Notes: generated from the letters alone by a model not told the origin. 64,000 bases of DNA from Chitinophagaceae bacterium (GCA_017853575.1 JAFMJI010000001.1:310001-374000), one strand, 5' to 3'. Numbered from the stretch's first letter, positions 1-9,206 are shown. Program-made: numbers and translations.

Positions 1-406
1 GTAAATATGAAAAAGGCTTTCGCTGAACTGTCTTATTTAACTTATCCAGAATAATTATGCTGTCTGGACGAATCAATACACGAAATGCCTCGATGTTCAA
101 AGCAGCCACAATTGAAATCCACATGGCACTGTCTTTTTGCATTCTGAAAAAAGTATTGAAATCAAACTTCCTGTTCTTGTCGTCGTTGTAGTCAACTTTT
201 ATTTTAGAAGAAAAAGTTTTAAACTGAATCTGTCTCTCTCTGATTTTTTGCATGGTTGCCCTTACAAATTTTGCAGAGTCTGAATCATAGGGATTGATTA
301 CCGTAACAACACTGTCTTTAACCGAGATAACATTTGTCAGTTTGCGTGTCGACCTGCATGAGGCGAGCAAGATTAAACTGCAAATAATGATGAAGACTGA
401 TCTCAT
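1..406 (-). CDS. DUF4292-type lipoprotein, 3' end outside window
   Basis: Only the first 135 codons are visible; the reading frame stays open to base 1. The product opens with a lipoprotein signal peptide: MRSV, a hydrophobic stretch, then the lipobox LLASC with Cys17. It continues into a soluble domain with the FKTFSSKIKVDY and DSAMWISI patterns that I associate with the Bacteroidota DUF4292 family, thought to be periplasmic or outer-membrane-facing lipoproteins of unknown function. The ATG at 404-406 lies five bases past the dut stop on the same strand, so it is probably co-transcribed with dut, ispF, porV and porU. The family call is from recalled patterns and is moderately sure. The lipoprotein signal is seen directly. 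Confidence 0.7.
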   Translation of the reverse strand, partial: MRSVFIIICSLILLASCRSTRKLTNVISVKDSVVTVINPYDSDSAKFVRATMQKIRERQIQFKTFSSKIKVDYNDDKNRKFDFNTFFRMQKDSAMWISIVAALNIEAFRVLIRPDSIIILDKLNKTVQRKPFSYL

Positions 407-411
407 GTTCA

Positions 412-846
412 TTAATTTTTACCTGTATGCCCAAACCCACCTGTATTCCTTTCTGTCGAATCAATTTGATCGACTTGCAACCATTCTATTTGATCTACTT
501 TTTGAAAAACCATCTGTGCAATACGATCTCCATTTTCAATGGTTTGAACTTCGTTTGATAAATTGATCAGGATCACTTTGATTTCACCTCTATAATCTGC
601 ATCGATGGTACCTGGAGAATTCAAGCAAGTCATTCCCTGCTTAATGGCGAGGCCGCTTCTAGGTCTAATTTGTGCTTCAAATCCTTTTGGAATTTCCAGG
701 AACAAGCCAGTTGGAACCAAAACTCGTTCGAGCGGAGAGATGGAAATTTTTTCTTCGATGAAGGCCCTGATATCCATTCCAGATGCATCCTCAGTTGCAT
801 AACTTGGAAGTGGATGGTTTGATTTATTGATAATGCGAACCTTCAA
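412..846 (-). CDS. dut: dUTP diphosphatase (dUTPase)
   Basis: Hydrolyses dUTP to dUMP and pyrophosphate, keeping uracil out of DNA and feeding thymidylate synthesis. At 144 residues it is the usual trimeric dUTPase size. The five family motifs are visible: DASGMDIRA near residue 20, [11 protein letters not shown] near 62, [13 protein letters not shown] with the catalytic Asp near 80, [10 protein letters not shown] near 105, and the C-terminal GGFGHTG. There is no ATG at the conserved N-terminus; the frame has only a TTG (844-846) after an upstream in-frame stop, and this TTG aligns with the usual first Met. A TAnnTTTG -7 box lies at 860-867 on the same strand, implying a very short leader. 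It sits between ispF and the DUF4292 lipoprotein. Confidence 0.95.
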   Translation of the reverse strand: MKVRIINKSNHPLPSYATEDASGMDIRAFIEEKISISPLERVLVPTGLFLEIPKGFEAQIRPRSGLAIKQGMTCLNSPGTIDADYRGEIKVILINLSNEVQTIENGDRIAQMVFQKVDQIEWLQVDQIDSTERNTGGFGHTGKN

Positions 847-921
847 AAATACTTTTTTGCAAATTTACAACTATCCATTTGAAGCCTCTCTACAGTCTTC
901 AAATTTTCAAGCAGAATTTGG

Positions 922-1404
922 TTAATTTTTTTTCTCTAACAATACGGTAGCATATGCAACCAAACCTTCTTCCCTACCCACAAAACCCATTTTTTCTGTG
1001 GTGGTGGCTTTCACCGAAACATCTTCATCAGAAATTTTTAAAATGGAAGCTATACAATGTTGCATGGAAGCAACATGCGGTTTGATTTTTGGAGCCTCTA
1101 AACAAAGTGAGCTGTCAACATTAACTACCCTGTATCCTTTCTTGGTGATCAGCTCAAAGGTTTTTGAAAGCAGTATTTTACTGTCAATATTTTTATACGC
1201 TGGATCAGTATCCGGAAAATGCATGCCGATGTCTCCCAACGAGAGCGCACCTAAAAGAGCATCGCAGATGGCATGCAAGAGAACATCTGCATCACTGTGT
1301 CCTTTTGCTCCTTTATGATGCGCAATCTTTATGCCACCAATCCACAAATCCCTTTCTTCCACCAATTGATGGAAATCTATGCCAAATCCAATTCTGAAAG
1401 ACAT
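922..1404 (-). CDS. ispF: 2-C-methyl-D-erythritol 2,4-cyclodiphosphate synthase
   Basis: Fifth enzyme of the MEP isoprenoid pathway; it converts CDP-methylerythritol phosphate to the 2,4-cyclodiphosphate with loss of CMP. At 160 residues it is full length. The metal-binding GFGIDFHQL near the N-terminus (Asp and His ligands), GHSDADVLLHAICDALLGA near residue 36 and the terminal GREEGLVAYA substrate loop are all present. The ATG at 1402-1404 gives the canonical MSFRIGFG start. It lies downstream of porV on the same strand and upstream of dut. The supply of isoprenoid precursors links loosely to menaquinone (menG at 14.9 kb) and to the prenyl lipid synthase at 37.5 kb. I see no frame damage. 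Confidence 0.96.
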   Translation of the reverse strand: MSFRIGFGIDFHQLVEERDLWIGGIKIAHHKGAKGHSDADVLLHAICDALLGALSLGDIGMHFPDTDPAYKNIDSKILLSKTFELITKKGYRVVNVDSSLCLEAPKIKPHVASMQHCIASILKISDEDVSVKATTTEKMGFVGREEGLVAYATVLLEKKN

Positions 1405-1448
1405 CCGCTATTTTTTATAAAAATACTGAAAACAATTTGGAGTGATCA

Positions 1449-2600
1449 TCAGTCTTCAAGCGGACCCAAATTGAACAACAAACTGAAGCGGATGGTATTG
1501 GAGAGTGGGTTTCGATTAACACCCGTTCCGGATGGAATCAAATAAGAGAGATTGATGTCGAGGTTATTGTACCTAAATCCTGCCCCCATTGAAAAATATT
1601 GTCGATTCCCTTTGTTCTTATTTTCATAAAAATAACCAGCCCTAAATGCAAACTGTTCGTTGTAAACGAACTCACCTCCCAACGAGAGTGCATACTCTTT
1701 TAATTCTTCAGAAAAACCGCCTGGTGCATCACCAAACGAAGAGAACCAGCTTCCAACCACTCCCTTAGAACGATAACTGACCATCCCTGCACTATCACCC
1801 AATAATGGCGGAGTTGGAACCATCAACTTATGAATGTCCATTCCAAAAGACAGCTTGTTCACCTCATTGCTTAGAATGGTATACATCGCACCCAATGTCA
1901 TGTTCGCAGGAATAAAATCTCGTTGTGTTGCATCTCCTGTATAACTGATCTTAGAACCCAGGTTGGATAGAGAAAGTCCGGCTGAAAGCCCTGTACCATC
2001 TTCTGCATTCGCTACATAGTAAAGTCCCAAATCTCCTGAAACGGCATTGCCAGGTTTATATGAAACACCCCCAATTTGAGCGTTGGCCAATGCTGAGTTG
2101 ATATACCTCAATGCAATGCCTAAACTCAATTGATCAGATAACTTTCTTGAATATGCAAAATCCAATCCAAGTTCCCTTGGTCTTCCCGTTCCAAGAGAAT
2201 TTCCATAGTTATCAGTAAACTCAATATTTCCCAAATTAAAATATCGAAGCGACCCAGATATGGCCTGGGTTTCATCCAATTTTTTATACCCTGCCACTGA
2301 TGCTAGAAATACATCATTCAAGCCAAGATCTTTCAACCATGGAGTATATGTCAATCCAATACCGGAATTATTTTTTGCGAAAGGATATTTGGCAACATTG
2401 TAAAACTGCGCATTGGCATCTGGAATGGTTGCAACGCCCAGATCACCCATGCCACCGGATCTTGCATCAGGAGAGATTCTTAAAAAAGGTACAGCACTGG
2501 TTACCACATTGATCGTACTTTGTGCATGTAGGGTGTGGATTTGAAAGAATACCAGACCACCAACAATTACCTTGAGCGTATTTCTCATGGTTGATTTCAT
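1449..2600 (-). CDS. porV: Type IX secretion outer-membrane protein PorV
   Basis: PorV (LptO) is the outer-membrane beta-barrel shuttle that collects T9SS cargo from the translocon and delivers it to the PorU sortase. The product is 383 residues with an N-terminal signal peptide ending near HAQS. The conserved opening TSAVPFLRISPDARSGGMGD, the DANAQFYN segment and the repeated amphipathic strands with aromatic ends fit the PorV/PorQ family. A C-terminal LGPLED tail replaces the usual aromatic end. It follows porU by 78 bases on the same strand, the arrangement I recall for porU-porV in other Bacteroidota. Start ATG at 2598-2600; a second in-frame ATG four codons on is possible. Confidence 0.93.
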   Translation of the reverse strand: MKSTMRNTLKVIVGGLVFFQIHTLHAQSTINVVTSAVPFLRISPDARSGGMGDLGVATIPDANAQFYNVAKYPFAKNNSGIGLTYTPWLKDLGLNDVFLASVAGYKKLDETQAISGSLRYFNLGNIEFTDNYGNSLGTGRPRELGLDFAYSRKLSDQLSLGIALRYINSALANAQIGGVSYKPGNAVSGDLGLYYVANAEDGTGLSAGLSLSNLGSKISYTGDATQRDFIPANMTLGAMYTILSNEVNKLSFGMDIHKLMVPTPPLLGDSAGMVSYRSKGVVGSWFSSFGDAPGGFSEELKEYALSLGGEFVYNEQFAFRAGYFYENKNKGNRQYFSMGAGFRYNNLDINLSYLIPSGTGVNRNPLSNTIRFSLLFNLGPLED

Positions 2601-2678
2601 TAATAAGTAAGGAAAAAATTTGGGTAGAGATCGTACTATATGTGGTGGTTTATACTGGTAAAAGTAAGCATTTCCCGA

Positions 2679-5600
2679 TTAAAGCTTCATGAGCTTTAGC
2701 ATTTTTGAGTCGATTTTTCCCTCTTTTGAACGCAGTGTCAATCTCGCTATATACACCCCACTTTGCACATTTGCCCCCAATTGGTTTTTACCATCCCATT
2801 CAAACTGCATTGTAAACGAACCAGTTTGATTTATTGATTGATCAATTCGTCTTACTCCTTTACCATTGGTATCAAAAACCTCCAACACACAATTGTATCC
2901 AAGTGATGAGAGATTTAATGCTGCATTGAGATGAATGATAGCATTAAATGGATTTGGGAAACCAGTGAAAAATCCAATGGCACTTGTTTTTTCTGAGGAT
3001 ACAAAAAAATCAAGCTTTTTTGTTGTGGAGTTGTTGAATACATCCCAGACCTTGATCTGAAGTGAATGCTTCCCTTCCTTCAATCCGGAAAAAGGATATC
3101 GAATCATTCCTTTTCCACTGGAGGTAGGTTGGTAGAATTCATTTAGAATGATCGCCTGTGCATACTGCTCATCCAGCACAGCAGTGATTTCATGACCGAT
3201 TGAAGCTGTAGAAAGATTAATGCCCGCAGGATCCGACAACTGAACATACAGCAACGTGTTCTTTCCTACTTCATCTCCATTTTTAAATGTAATGGTATCC
3301 AAATAAGCTTCAAGATCAGGTCCCGATAAATCTCCTGCAGCAGTTCCAATTCCACCAACCATAAATGATTGATCAACTCCACTGGCATCAATGGTTCCAT
3401 TTTCAGCATAATACACCAACTTCCCTTTTCCGAATGAATAATTGATATCTTTTGGCACTGTAAAAACAAAACTGAATTTTCCTGCTTCAACCTTTGCAAT
3501 CCCTTTGTACAAAATATTATCATAGTTGCTGAAAGATGCCACTTTGCTTTCAGGATCATTTGCAAGGGTCTTTATCTCACTTGCTTTATCATACAGCACG
3601 GGATATATATTTCCATTGAAGTTTGACAGAATACTTCCATCAGGTGATAAAACCTCCCCCGTCACAACATATTTATTCAATGCCTTTACAGTATCTGCAA
3701 TAGAAGACGTTCCTTCTATTGAAATGGATTTTGTCTTGACCTGGTTATCTGGCATGGCCAGCTTAAGTGCAGGATCTGCCAACAAGGTGAATTTTCGTGC
3801 ATTGATATAATCGGTGCTGTTGGAATAAGTATTGTTTTTTGCATTTTGAATTGCTCTTCCCAAAGTTGGATATATATTGGTGGAAGAACGGGTAGTAAGA
3901 GAAGAAAGAAATGCATTGTTCATTTCACGATTGCTTGACGCGAACACCAAACGGGTTGTTGTCACCATCCCAATAGCACCTGTATTCCTGCCAACCAGCA
4001 AATCTTCGCCCAAAGAAAATTGAGATTGATCATCGAATGGAGCAAAATCACATGTTGCAGTGATAAAAAAACTCAATCTGTTCTCGTTTTTCCATTGAGA
4101 CAACAACTCTTTATCCAATACAACTTCATATGCAAGCCTTGTGCTGTTTCCATGACCACTATAATTCCAAATCAGTGTTCCATTGTTGATATCTTTCAAC
4201 ACCTCTTTGTTTACTTCAGGATATCTGCTGCCTCCAGCATTGCTTTCCTGTTTGAAAGCATCGAGGTATATTTTATTTTCCTGCAACTGTGGAGCAGATG
4301 ATTGTATGAGGGAAGCATGGAGTTCTGCATCTTCAACATGCAGGTTGTAATCTTCGTCATCTGCAACAAGAGTCATGTTATTTCTCCATGAACCTATTGA
4401 AGTATTGCTGGTATACCGAATGATTTTATCTATTGTACGTTTAGCCTGTTCCAAAGATCTTACAGGAAGTCTTCCTATACCCAAATCAAGCAATGGTGCA
4501 GGTTTGTTTTGGGTGATGCTCTCAAAATCATCGAGGATGGCAAAATAATCATCTGTAACATAACTTAATAATGGATCAATTGATTCATCCGTTTGATAAG
4601 AGGGCACCAAACTGTTTTTGCTTCCGATTTTTTCCTTCACTTTATATGATGCACTCCCAAAGAGCAGAATATATGATGGCTTTACACCATTGTTGGTGCG
4701 GGATCTGTCGTACAACATTTTAAGAAAATTTCTGATCGCAGTAGGATCCGGACTGCCTGATGAAAATTCATTATAGATTTGATCAACATCAACAACAAGC
4801 GTTGAAATTCCATCATGTTTGACATGGTATTCCCTGAGTCGATTTGCTTGTTCAATAAATGTTTTTTCTGTAACGATAACCAGTTCAGCAGCTGAAAGCT
4901 GATGGAGGTTTTGGCTTGAAATTTTTCCTACAATGGTTGCATTTTTTGCTTTTGTTGGATCGAAAGCTATAAACTCATTTTGAGCAGTTACACTATCAAT
5001 AAACCCAATGCCATTGGGTGATGAAGTTGTTTTTATTTTCTGTGGAAGATTAAAGTTGCTGATGTCCCAAACAGCATATGTACTGGATGCATTTATAATA
5101 CTAAAATCAACTGCCGTTGTTGATGCAATATTTTTTAACCTGAATTGCAACTGAGTTTGTCCGAGCATGTCCAGCTTGCGTTTGAAGTGAATTTCAAAAC
5201 AGTCGAGCCATGATCCTGCATTGATACTTCCGCCGTTGTGTTGATATGTGATGGTTAAGCCATTTCCGGTTAGCATTCCTTTTCCGCTCATTAAACTTTC
5301 ACTTGCCACTGGTGAAATCAAACTTCCTGGAATGGGACTCGTGAGGTGTTCGAAAAGTTTTTTCCCGTTCACGGAAACTGCTATGGAATTGGACTTTTCT
5401 GCACTGCTTCCAATGACCTTGCTTTTCAAATAAAACAATTCACCACTTGCTGCACTAGGGATATTCAAGTTGAAATCCCGCGAGGCAATATATCCAGGTT
5501 GATTACTAAAATATTCACCATACCACTCCTTTCCACTTTTCAGAAAATTAATACTGTCCAACTCATGATGAATATGTTCATCAAACATGTCGATTGATTT

Positions 5601-6089
5601 TCCCGTGGATGGAGCAATCGTTTTTTGCACCATTCGTTTACCTACAGCAGTTCCAATTTGTAAAAAGTAAAACGTCTGGTCGCTGTATGGGTTTTTCTTA
5701 AACTGGAATCCCATCTCGGATGTATCTCTGATCCAGTGATGCGGACCCGGAGTGTAAAAAAGAATATAATCAGCTCCATCAAAATTCCCATCCCCCCCAT
5801 CATAGATTTCTATTGCATTTTCCTGTAAATCATCTGTAACTGGATCTGCATTGGACTCAGGGAGCACCCTCCCCCCGTTACCAAAAAGACGGATTTGAGC
5901 GGATGAGATTGTTCCCGAAAAACCAGCCAGTTTGAGATCGCTGGCAGCTAGCTTGTAAACCCCTGATGACTCTACAGATATCTTCAGCCAGTCGCCAGCA
6001 GATAAAACAGAAGAATTAGCATATTTTCTCTGCCCGAAGGAAAGAAAGAACATCCCCGTGAGGGTCAGAAAAATGAGGCATTTCTTCAT
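2679..6089 (-). CDS. porU: Type IX secretion sortase PorU (gingipain-like C25 peptidase)
   Basis: PorU removes the C-terminal signal of T9SS cargo at the outer membrane and joins the cargo to a lipid or sugar anchor. The product is 1136 residues with a signal peptide ending near FGQRK. The C25-type peptidase core spans roughly residues 400-750. It carries the catalytic pair expected of the family: His646 in NYSGHGNSTR and Cys680 in FITATCDFAP. The last 100 residues form a type A-like C-terminal domain (GFPNPFNAIIHLN, then GVYIARLTLRSKEGK); PorU itself keeps this domain. It is transcribed away from gldJ and a TAAATTTG box lies at 6103-6110. It heads the co-directional run porU-porV-ispF-dut. 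Confidence 0.93.
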   Translation of the reverse strand: MKKCLIFLTLTGMFFLSFGQRKYANSSVLSAGDWLKISVESSGVYKLAASDLKLAGFSGTISSAQIRLFGNGGRVLPESNADPVTDDLQENAIEIYDGGDGNFDGADYILFYTPGPHHWIRDTSEMGFQFKKNPYSDQTFYFLQIGTAVGKRMVQKTIAPSTGKSIDMFDEHIHHELDSINFLKSGKEWYGEYFSNQPGYIASRDFNLNIPSAASGELFYLKSKVIGSSAEKSNSIAVSVNGKKLFEHLTSPIPGSLISPVASESLMSGKGMLTGNGLTITYQHNGGSINAGSWLDCFEIHFKRKLDMLGQTQLQFRLKNIASTTAVDFSIINASSTYAVWDISNFNLPQKIKTTSSPNGIGFIDSVTAQNEFIAFDPTKAKNATIVGKISSQNLHQLSAAELVIVTEKTFIEQANRLREYHVKHDGISTLVVDVDQIYNEFSSGSPDPTAIRNFLKMLYDRSRTNNGVKPSYILLFGSASYKVKEKIGSKNSLVPSYQTDESIDPLLSYVTDDYFAILDDFESITQNKPAPLLDLGIGRLPVRSLEQAKRTIDKIIRYTSNTSIGSWRNNMTLVADDEDYNLHVEDAELHASLIQSSAPQLQENKIYLDAFKQESNAGGSRYPEVNKEVLKDINNGTLIWNYSGHGNSTRLAYEVVLDKELLSQWKNENRLSFFITATCDFAPFDDQSQFSLGEDLLVGRNTGAIGMVTTTRLVFASSNREMNNAFLSSLTTRSSTNIYPTLGRAIQNAKNNTYSNSTDYINARKFTLLADPALKLAMPDNQVKTKSISIEGTSSIADTVKALNKYVVTGEVLSPDGSILSNFNGNIYPVLYDKASEIKTLANDPESKVASFSNYDNILYKGIAKVEAGKFSFVFTVPKDINYSFGKGKLVYYAENGTIDASGVDQSFMVGGIGTAAGDLSGPDLEAYLDTITFKNGDEVGKNTLLYVQLSDPAGINLSTASIGHEITAVLDEQYAQAIILNEFYQPTSSGKGMIRYPFSGLKEGKHSLQIKVWDVFNNSTTKKLDFFVSSEKTSAIGFFTGFPNPFNAIIHLNAALNLSSLGYNCVLEVFDTNGKGVRRIDQSINQTGSFTMQFEWDGKNQLGANVQSGVYIARLTLRSKEGKIDSKMLKLMKL

Positions 6090-6102
6090 AATGGGGTGTT
6101 AA

Positions 6103-6110
6103 CAAATTTA
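6103..6110 (-). promoter_or_regulatory. Putative -7 element for porU
   Basis: On the minus strand this reads TAAATTTG, a full match to the Bacteroidota TAnnTTTG -7 consensus, 13 bases before the porU ATG. I find no clear TTTG -33 box at the usual spacing, so the promoter is only half supported. The implied leader is very short. Confidence 0.4.
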
Positions 6111-6166
6111 GCATTTACTAAACATAATAATTCTCACAATTCATTGATTTGATTTTATTTAACACT

Positions 6167-6174
6167 TAAATTTG
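6167..6174 (+). promoter_or_regulatory. Putative -7 element for gldJ
   Basis: TAAATTTG matches TAnnTTTG exactly. An ATTG lies 20 bases upstream (6143-6146), close to the expected -33 position. Transcription would start near 6181, giving a leader of about 45 bases before the gldJ ATG. The same octamer occurs on the opposite strand at 6103-6110 for porU. Confidence 0.45.
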
Positions 6175-6224
6175 TTACCTGTGCCCTCTAGGAATTTAGG
6201 GTGCATCCTTCTTAAAATCAACGT

Positions 6225-7772
6225 ATGAGGAATTTTTTGTACTTGTCAGCTATTGCCATTCTGTTTACTGCATGTAAAGGCGGTGGTCTGTTTTCAAAAA
6301 AGAAATTTCAAAAATCAACCACAACCGGTTGGAACTATAACGACAAATCCATGGGTGGATTTCAAAAATCCAAAATTGTAGAACAGGCAACAGGCCCAGG
6401 TCTGCAATTTATCCAAGGAGGTACTTTCACCATGGGTGCAACTGACGAAGATGTGATGGGCGACTGGAACAATGTGCCACGTCGTGTTACTGTTTCCTCT
6501 TTCTATATCGATAAAACAGAAGTTGCCAACATCCATTACCGTGAATACCTGCATTGGATTGAAAAAACTTTTGATGATCCAATGTATGAGAAAGTAGTAA
6601 ATGCTGCCAAACCCGACACACTGGTTTGGAGAAAAGCACTGTCTGCAAACGAGCCATTGGTTGAAAATTATTTCAGACATCCGTCTTACAATGAATATCC
6701 TGTTGTTGGAGTAAGCTGGAGGCAGGCAAGTGATTATTGTATTTGGAGAAGCAATCGTGTAAATGAACTCATTCTTGTTCAAAGAGGGCTGGCCAATCCA
6801 AATCAACTCAAAACCATACAAGGTCAAGCTGAAGAAAACTTTACCACCAAATCATATCTCTTAGGCGTTTATTCTCCTCAACCTGCAAAGCCTCAAAAAA
6901 AACCTGAACTGGTTGATGAGAATGGCAGACCTCGTAATTACGCAACCATCGAAGATGGTATTCTTTTACCCGACTATCGTCTTCCAACCGAAGCTGAATG
7001 GGAATATGCTGCAATGGGATACATCAGTCAAAATCCAAACGTAAAAACCAAAGAAGGAAAAAGAGGCGAAGAGCTTTTCATGAACAGACAAGTTTATACT
7101 TGGGCCAAAAACGTAAATGGTTTGCGCGACAGTAGGTTGGGAAGCTGGCAGGGTAAATACATGGCTAATTTCAAAAGAGGAGCCGGAGATTATATGGGCG
7201 TTGCAGGAGGATTGAACGACAATGCTTCAGTAACAGGACCGATTACTTCATTCTTTCCGAACTCATTTGGACTATATAACATGTCTGGAAACGTAAACGA
7301 ATGGGTGGCAGATGTATACCGTCCGATGAACAGCAAAGACCTGGAAGATTTCAATCCGTTCAGAGGAAATCTTTTCACCAAGTTTATGAAAGACGAAAAC
7401 AATGAGTACGTGAGAGATAGTTTAGGAAATGTGAAGAAAACCGTTGTATCTGACGAAGAAACCAAGAACAGAAGAAATTATCAGCGCAACAATCTCTTGA
7501 ATTATGCTGATGGCGATTCATTGTCTCTCGCAAACTACAGCACTGGCTTGAACACTTTGATCAGTAACAAATCCCGTGTTTACAAAGGAGGCAGCTGGGA
7601 TGACAGAGCATATTGGTTGAGTCCTGGTACAAGAAGATTCCTGGATGAAGATCAATCCAGCGCAACCATTGGTTTCAGATGTGCGATGGACAGATTTGGA
7701 AGCCAGGAAGGCAATGGATTCAAAAATGGAATGCACTTCAGCAATACAAGACAGAATTCGAGAAAGAAATAA
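6225..7772 (+). CDS. gldJ: Gliding motility / T9SS lipoprotein GldJ
   Basis: GldJ is an outer-membrane lipoprotein required for gliding and for stability of the T9SS core complex; it resembles sulfatase-modifying factor (FGE-sulfatase) proteins but is not thought to modify sulfatases. The product is 515 residues with a lipoprotein signal: hydrophobic LYLSAIAILFTAC with Cys17. The FGE-like fold begins near residue 65 (FIQGGTFTMGATDEDV) and includes YRLPTEAEWEYAA, GLYNMSGNVNEWVADVY and RVYKGGSWDD. C-terminal GFRCAMD is the usual fold end. The long inserts and the WNYNDKSMGGFQ opening favour GldJ over GldK. It is divergent from porU and followed by murF, matching the porV-porU-gldJ order I recall from Flavobacterium. 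A strong terminator follows at 7786-7809. Confidence 0.87.
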   Translation: MRNFLYLSAIAILFTACKGGGLFSKKKFQKSTTTGWNYNDKSMGGFQKSKIVEQATGPGLQFIQGGTFTMGATDEDVMGDWNNVPRRVTVSSFYIDKTEVANIHYREYLHWIEKTFDDPMYEKVVNAAKPDTLVWRKALSANEPLVENYFRHPSYNEYPVVGVSWRQASDYCIWRSNRVNELILVQRGLANPNQLKTIQGQAEENFTTKSYLLGVYSPQPAKPQKKPELVDENGRPRNYATIEDGILLPDYRLPTEAEWEYAAMGYISQNPNVKTKEGKRGEELFMNRQVYTWAKNVNGLRDSRLGSWQGKYMANFKRGAGDYMGVAGGLNDNASVTGPITSFFPNSFGLYNMSGNVNEWVADVYRPMNSKDLEDFNPFRGNLFTKFMKDENNEYVRDSLGNVKKTVVSDEETKNRRNYQRNNLLNYADGDSLSLANYSTGLNTLISNKSRVYKGGSWDDRAYWLSPGTRRFLDEDQSSATIGFRCAMDRFGSQEGNGFKNGMHFSNTRQNSRKK

Positions 7773-7785
7773 ATCAATACTTTTT

Positions 7786-7809
7786 AAAGCCCCTTGATGG
7801 GGCTTTTTT
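7786..7809 (+). terminator. Rho-independent terminator after gldJ
   Basis: AAAGCCCC, loop TTGAT, GGGGCTTT followed by TTT: an eight-pair stem with a T tract, 14 bases past the gldJ stop. It separates gldJ from the following murF transcript. Confidence 0.85.
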
Positions 7810-7834
7810 GTTACCTTCATGTAAACCCTATTGA

Positions 7835-7924
7835 ATGACTTTTCCTATTATTTTTGGTATTCTTGCAGTAATCATCATTTTTGCAAGAAGACATTACAGA
7901 GCCAGGAACAACAGAGAGGATTAA
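7835..7924 (+). CDS. Possible 29-residue single-span membrane peptide
   Basis: An ATG at 7835-7837 opens a 29-codon frame ending in TAA at 7922-7924, two bases before the murF ATG. The peptide would be MTFPIIFGILAVIIIFARR followed by a short basic/acidic tail ending NNRED: one transmembrane helix with a positive cytoplasmic side. It lies after the gldJ terminator and in front of murF with operon-like spacing, so it could be a small membrane protein co-expressed with MurF. I do not recognise a family. The alternative is that this AT-rich stretch is the murF promoter region: TATTTTTG at 7849-7856 matches a -7 box and would start transcription inside the frame. Confidence 0.4.
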   Translation: MTFPIIFGILAVIIIFARRHYRARNNRED

Positions 7925-7925
7925 G

Positions 7926-9206
7926 ATGGAAAAATTGTACGCTTTTTTTCTTGAACACCCCTTCGTTCAAACAGATACACGTGCATTAAAAAAAGGGGAA
8001 ATATTTTTCGCTTTAAAGGGTCCGAATTTCAATGGCAATCAATATGCCATGTCAGCACTTGAAAATGGTGCCGCAGGTGTTGTTGTAGATGAGCCAATTG
8101 GCATTGAGGGTGAAAACATCTTTAAAGTAGATGATGTGCTAACAAACCTTCAACAACTTGCGCTTCATCATCGCAAACAATTCAAGATTCCTTTCATTGC
8201 CATCACGGGGAGCAATGGAAAAACAACAACAAAAGAATTGATTCACGCGGTTTTATCATCATCCTACAAAACCTATACCACAAAAGGAAATCTGAACAAT
8301 CATATTGGAATTCCACTCACCCTTCTATCCATTAAACAAGACGCCGAAATGGCAATCATAGAGATGGGTGCAAATCATCAAAAAGAAATTGAAGCATATT
8401 GTAAATACGTTCTGCCAACGCATGGTCTCATCAACAATTGCGGCAAATCACATCTGGAAGGTTTTGGAGGGGTTGAAGGGGTGAGAAAAGGAAAGGGCGA
8501 GCTATATGATTTCATCGCATCAGATAATGGAATTGCATTTGTAAACAGCGACCTCGACTATCTGATGACGATGTCTGAAAAGATCAAACAAAAAGTGTAT
8601 TACGGAAATCAATTAGGCAGCTTCAAAACAACAATTTTTCAAAATGACCCTTTGCTGGTGGTTGAAGTAACTCATCCTTCAATCCGTCAGCAAAAAATAT
8701 TTACAAGGTTGGTTGGCGAATACAACAAGCCAAACATTGAAGCAGCGATTTGCATTGGAGATTATTTCAACATTCCATTTGATACCATCCGAAATGCAAT
8801 TGAATCATATACTCCCAGCAATGCAAGGTCTCAGTTGATGGAGAAGGGATCCAATTCAATTATTCTTGATGCCTACAATGCCAATCCCAACAGCATGCAG
8901 GCGGCATTGGAAAATTTTTCTAAACATGCTGCAAGCAATAAAATCATCATGATAGGAGGAATGATGGAATTGGGCGTAGACTCATTGAAAGAGCATCAAC
9001 AAATTGTTGAACAAATAAAAAAAATACAATTCAAACAAGTTATATTGGTTGGCGGTGATTTTGAAAAGACAACCCATCCGTTTACTTATTTTAAAAATTC
9101 GGATGATGCCATGCAATGGCTGAAAGACCATCGCCCAGAAAACAGTACGATTCTTATAAAAGGATCTAGAAGCATGAAAATGGAAAAACTCTTGGAAGTA
9201 TTGTAA
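7926..9206 (+). CDS. murF: UDP-N-acetylmuramoyl-tripeptide--D-alanyl-D-alanine ligase
   Basis: Cytoplasmic ATP-dependent ligase that adds D-Ala-D-Ala to UDP-MurNAc-tripeptide, the last soluble step of peptidoglycan precursor synthesis. The ATG at 7926 gives 426 residues. Mur ligase features are all present: substrate-binding TDTRAL near residue 16, P-loop GSNGKTTTKE at 95-104, EMGANHQKEIEAY, the FGGVEGVRKGKGELYD segment, and LDAYNANPNSMQAAL in the C-terminal domain. A TTG fifteen codons upstream could extend the frame, but that would overlap the small upstream ORF and adds nothing conserved. A second MurF domain occurs fused to alanine racemase at 21.3-23.8 kb. This stand-alone copy has the more canonical motifs and is probably the working ligase. 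Confidence 0.94.
   Translation: MEKLYAFFLEHPFVQTDTRALKKGEIFFALKGPNFNGNQYAMSALENGAAGVVVDEPIGIEGENIFKVDDVLTNLQQLALHHRKQFKIPFIAITGSNGKTTTKELIHAVLSSSYKTYTTKGNLNNHIGIPLTLLSIKQDAEMAIIEMGANHQKEIEAYCKYVLPTHGLINNCGKSHLEGFGGVEGVRKGKGELYDFIASDNGIAFVNSDLDYLMTMSEKIKQKVYYGNQLGSFKTTIFQNDPLLVVEVTHPSIRQQKIFTRLVGEYNKPNIEAAICIGDYFNIPFDTIRNAIESYTPSNARSQLMEKGSNSIILDAYNANPNSMQAALENFSKHAASNKIIMIGGMMELGVDSLKEHQQIVEQIKKIQFKQVILVGGDFEKTTHPFTYFKNSDDAMQWLKDHRPENSTILIKGSRSMKMEKLLEVL

Noticed and set aside
6315-6827. 170-codon minus-strand frame
   Set aside because: Fully inside gldJ on the opposite strand with Cys/Ile-rich shadow composition and no family features.
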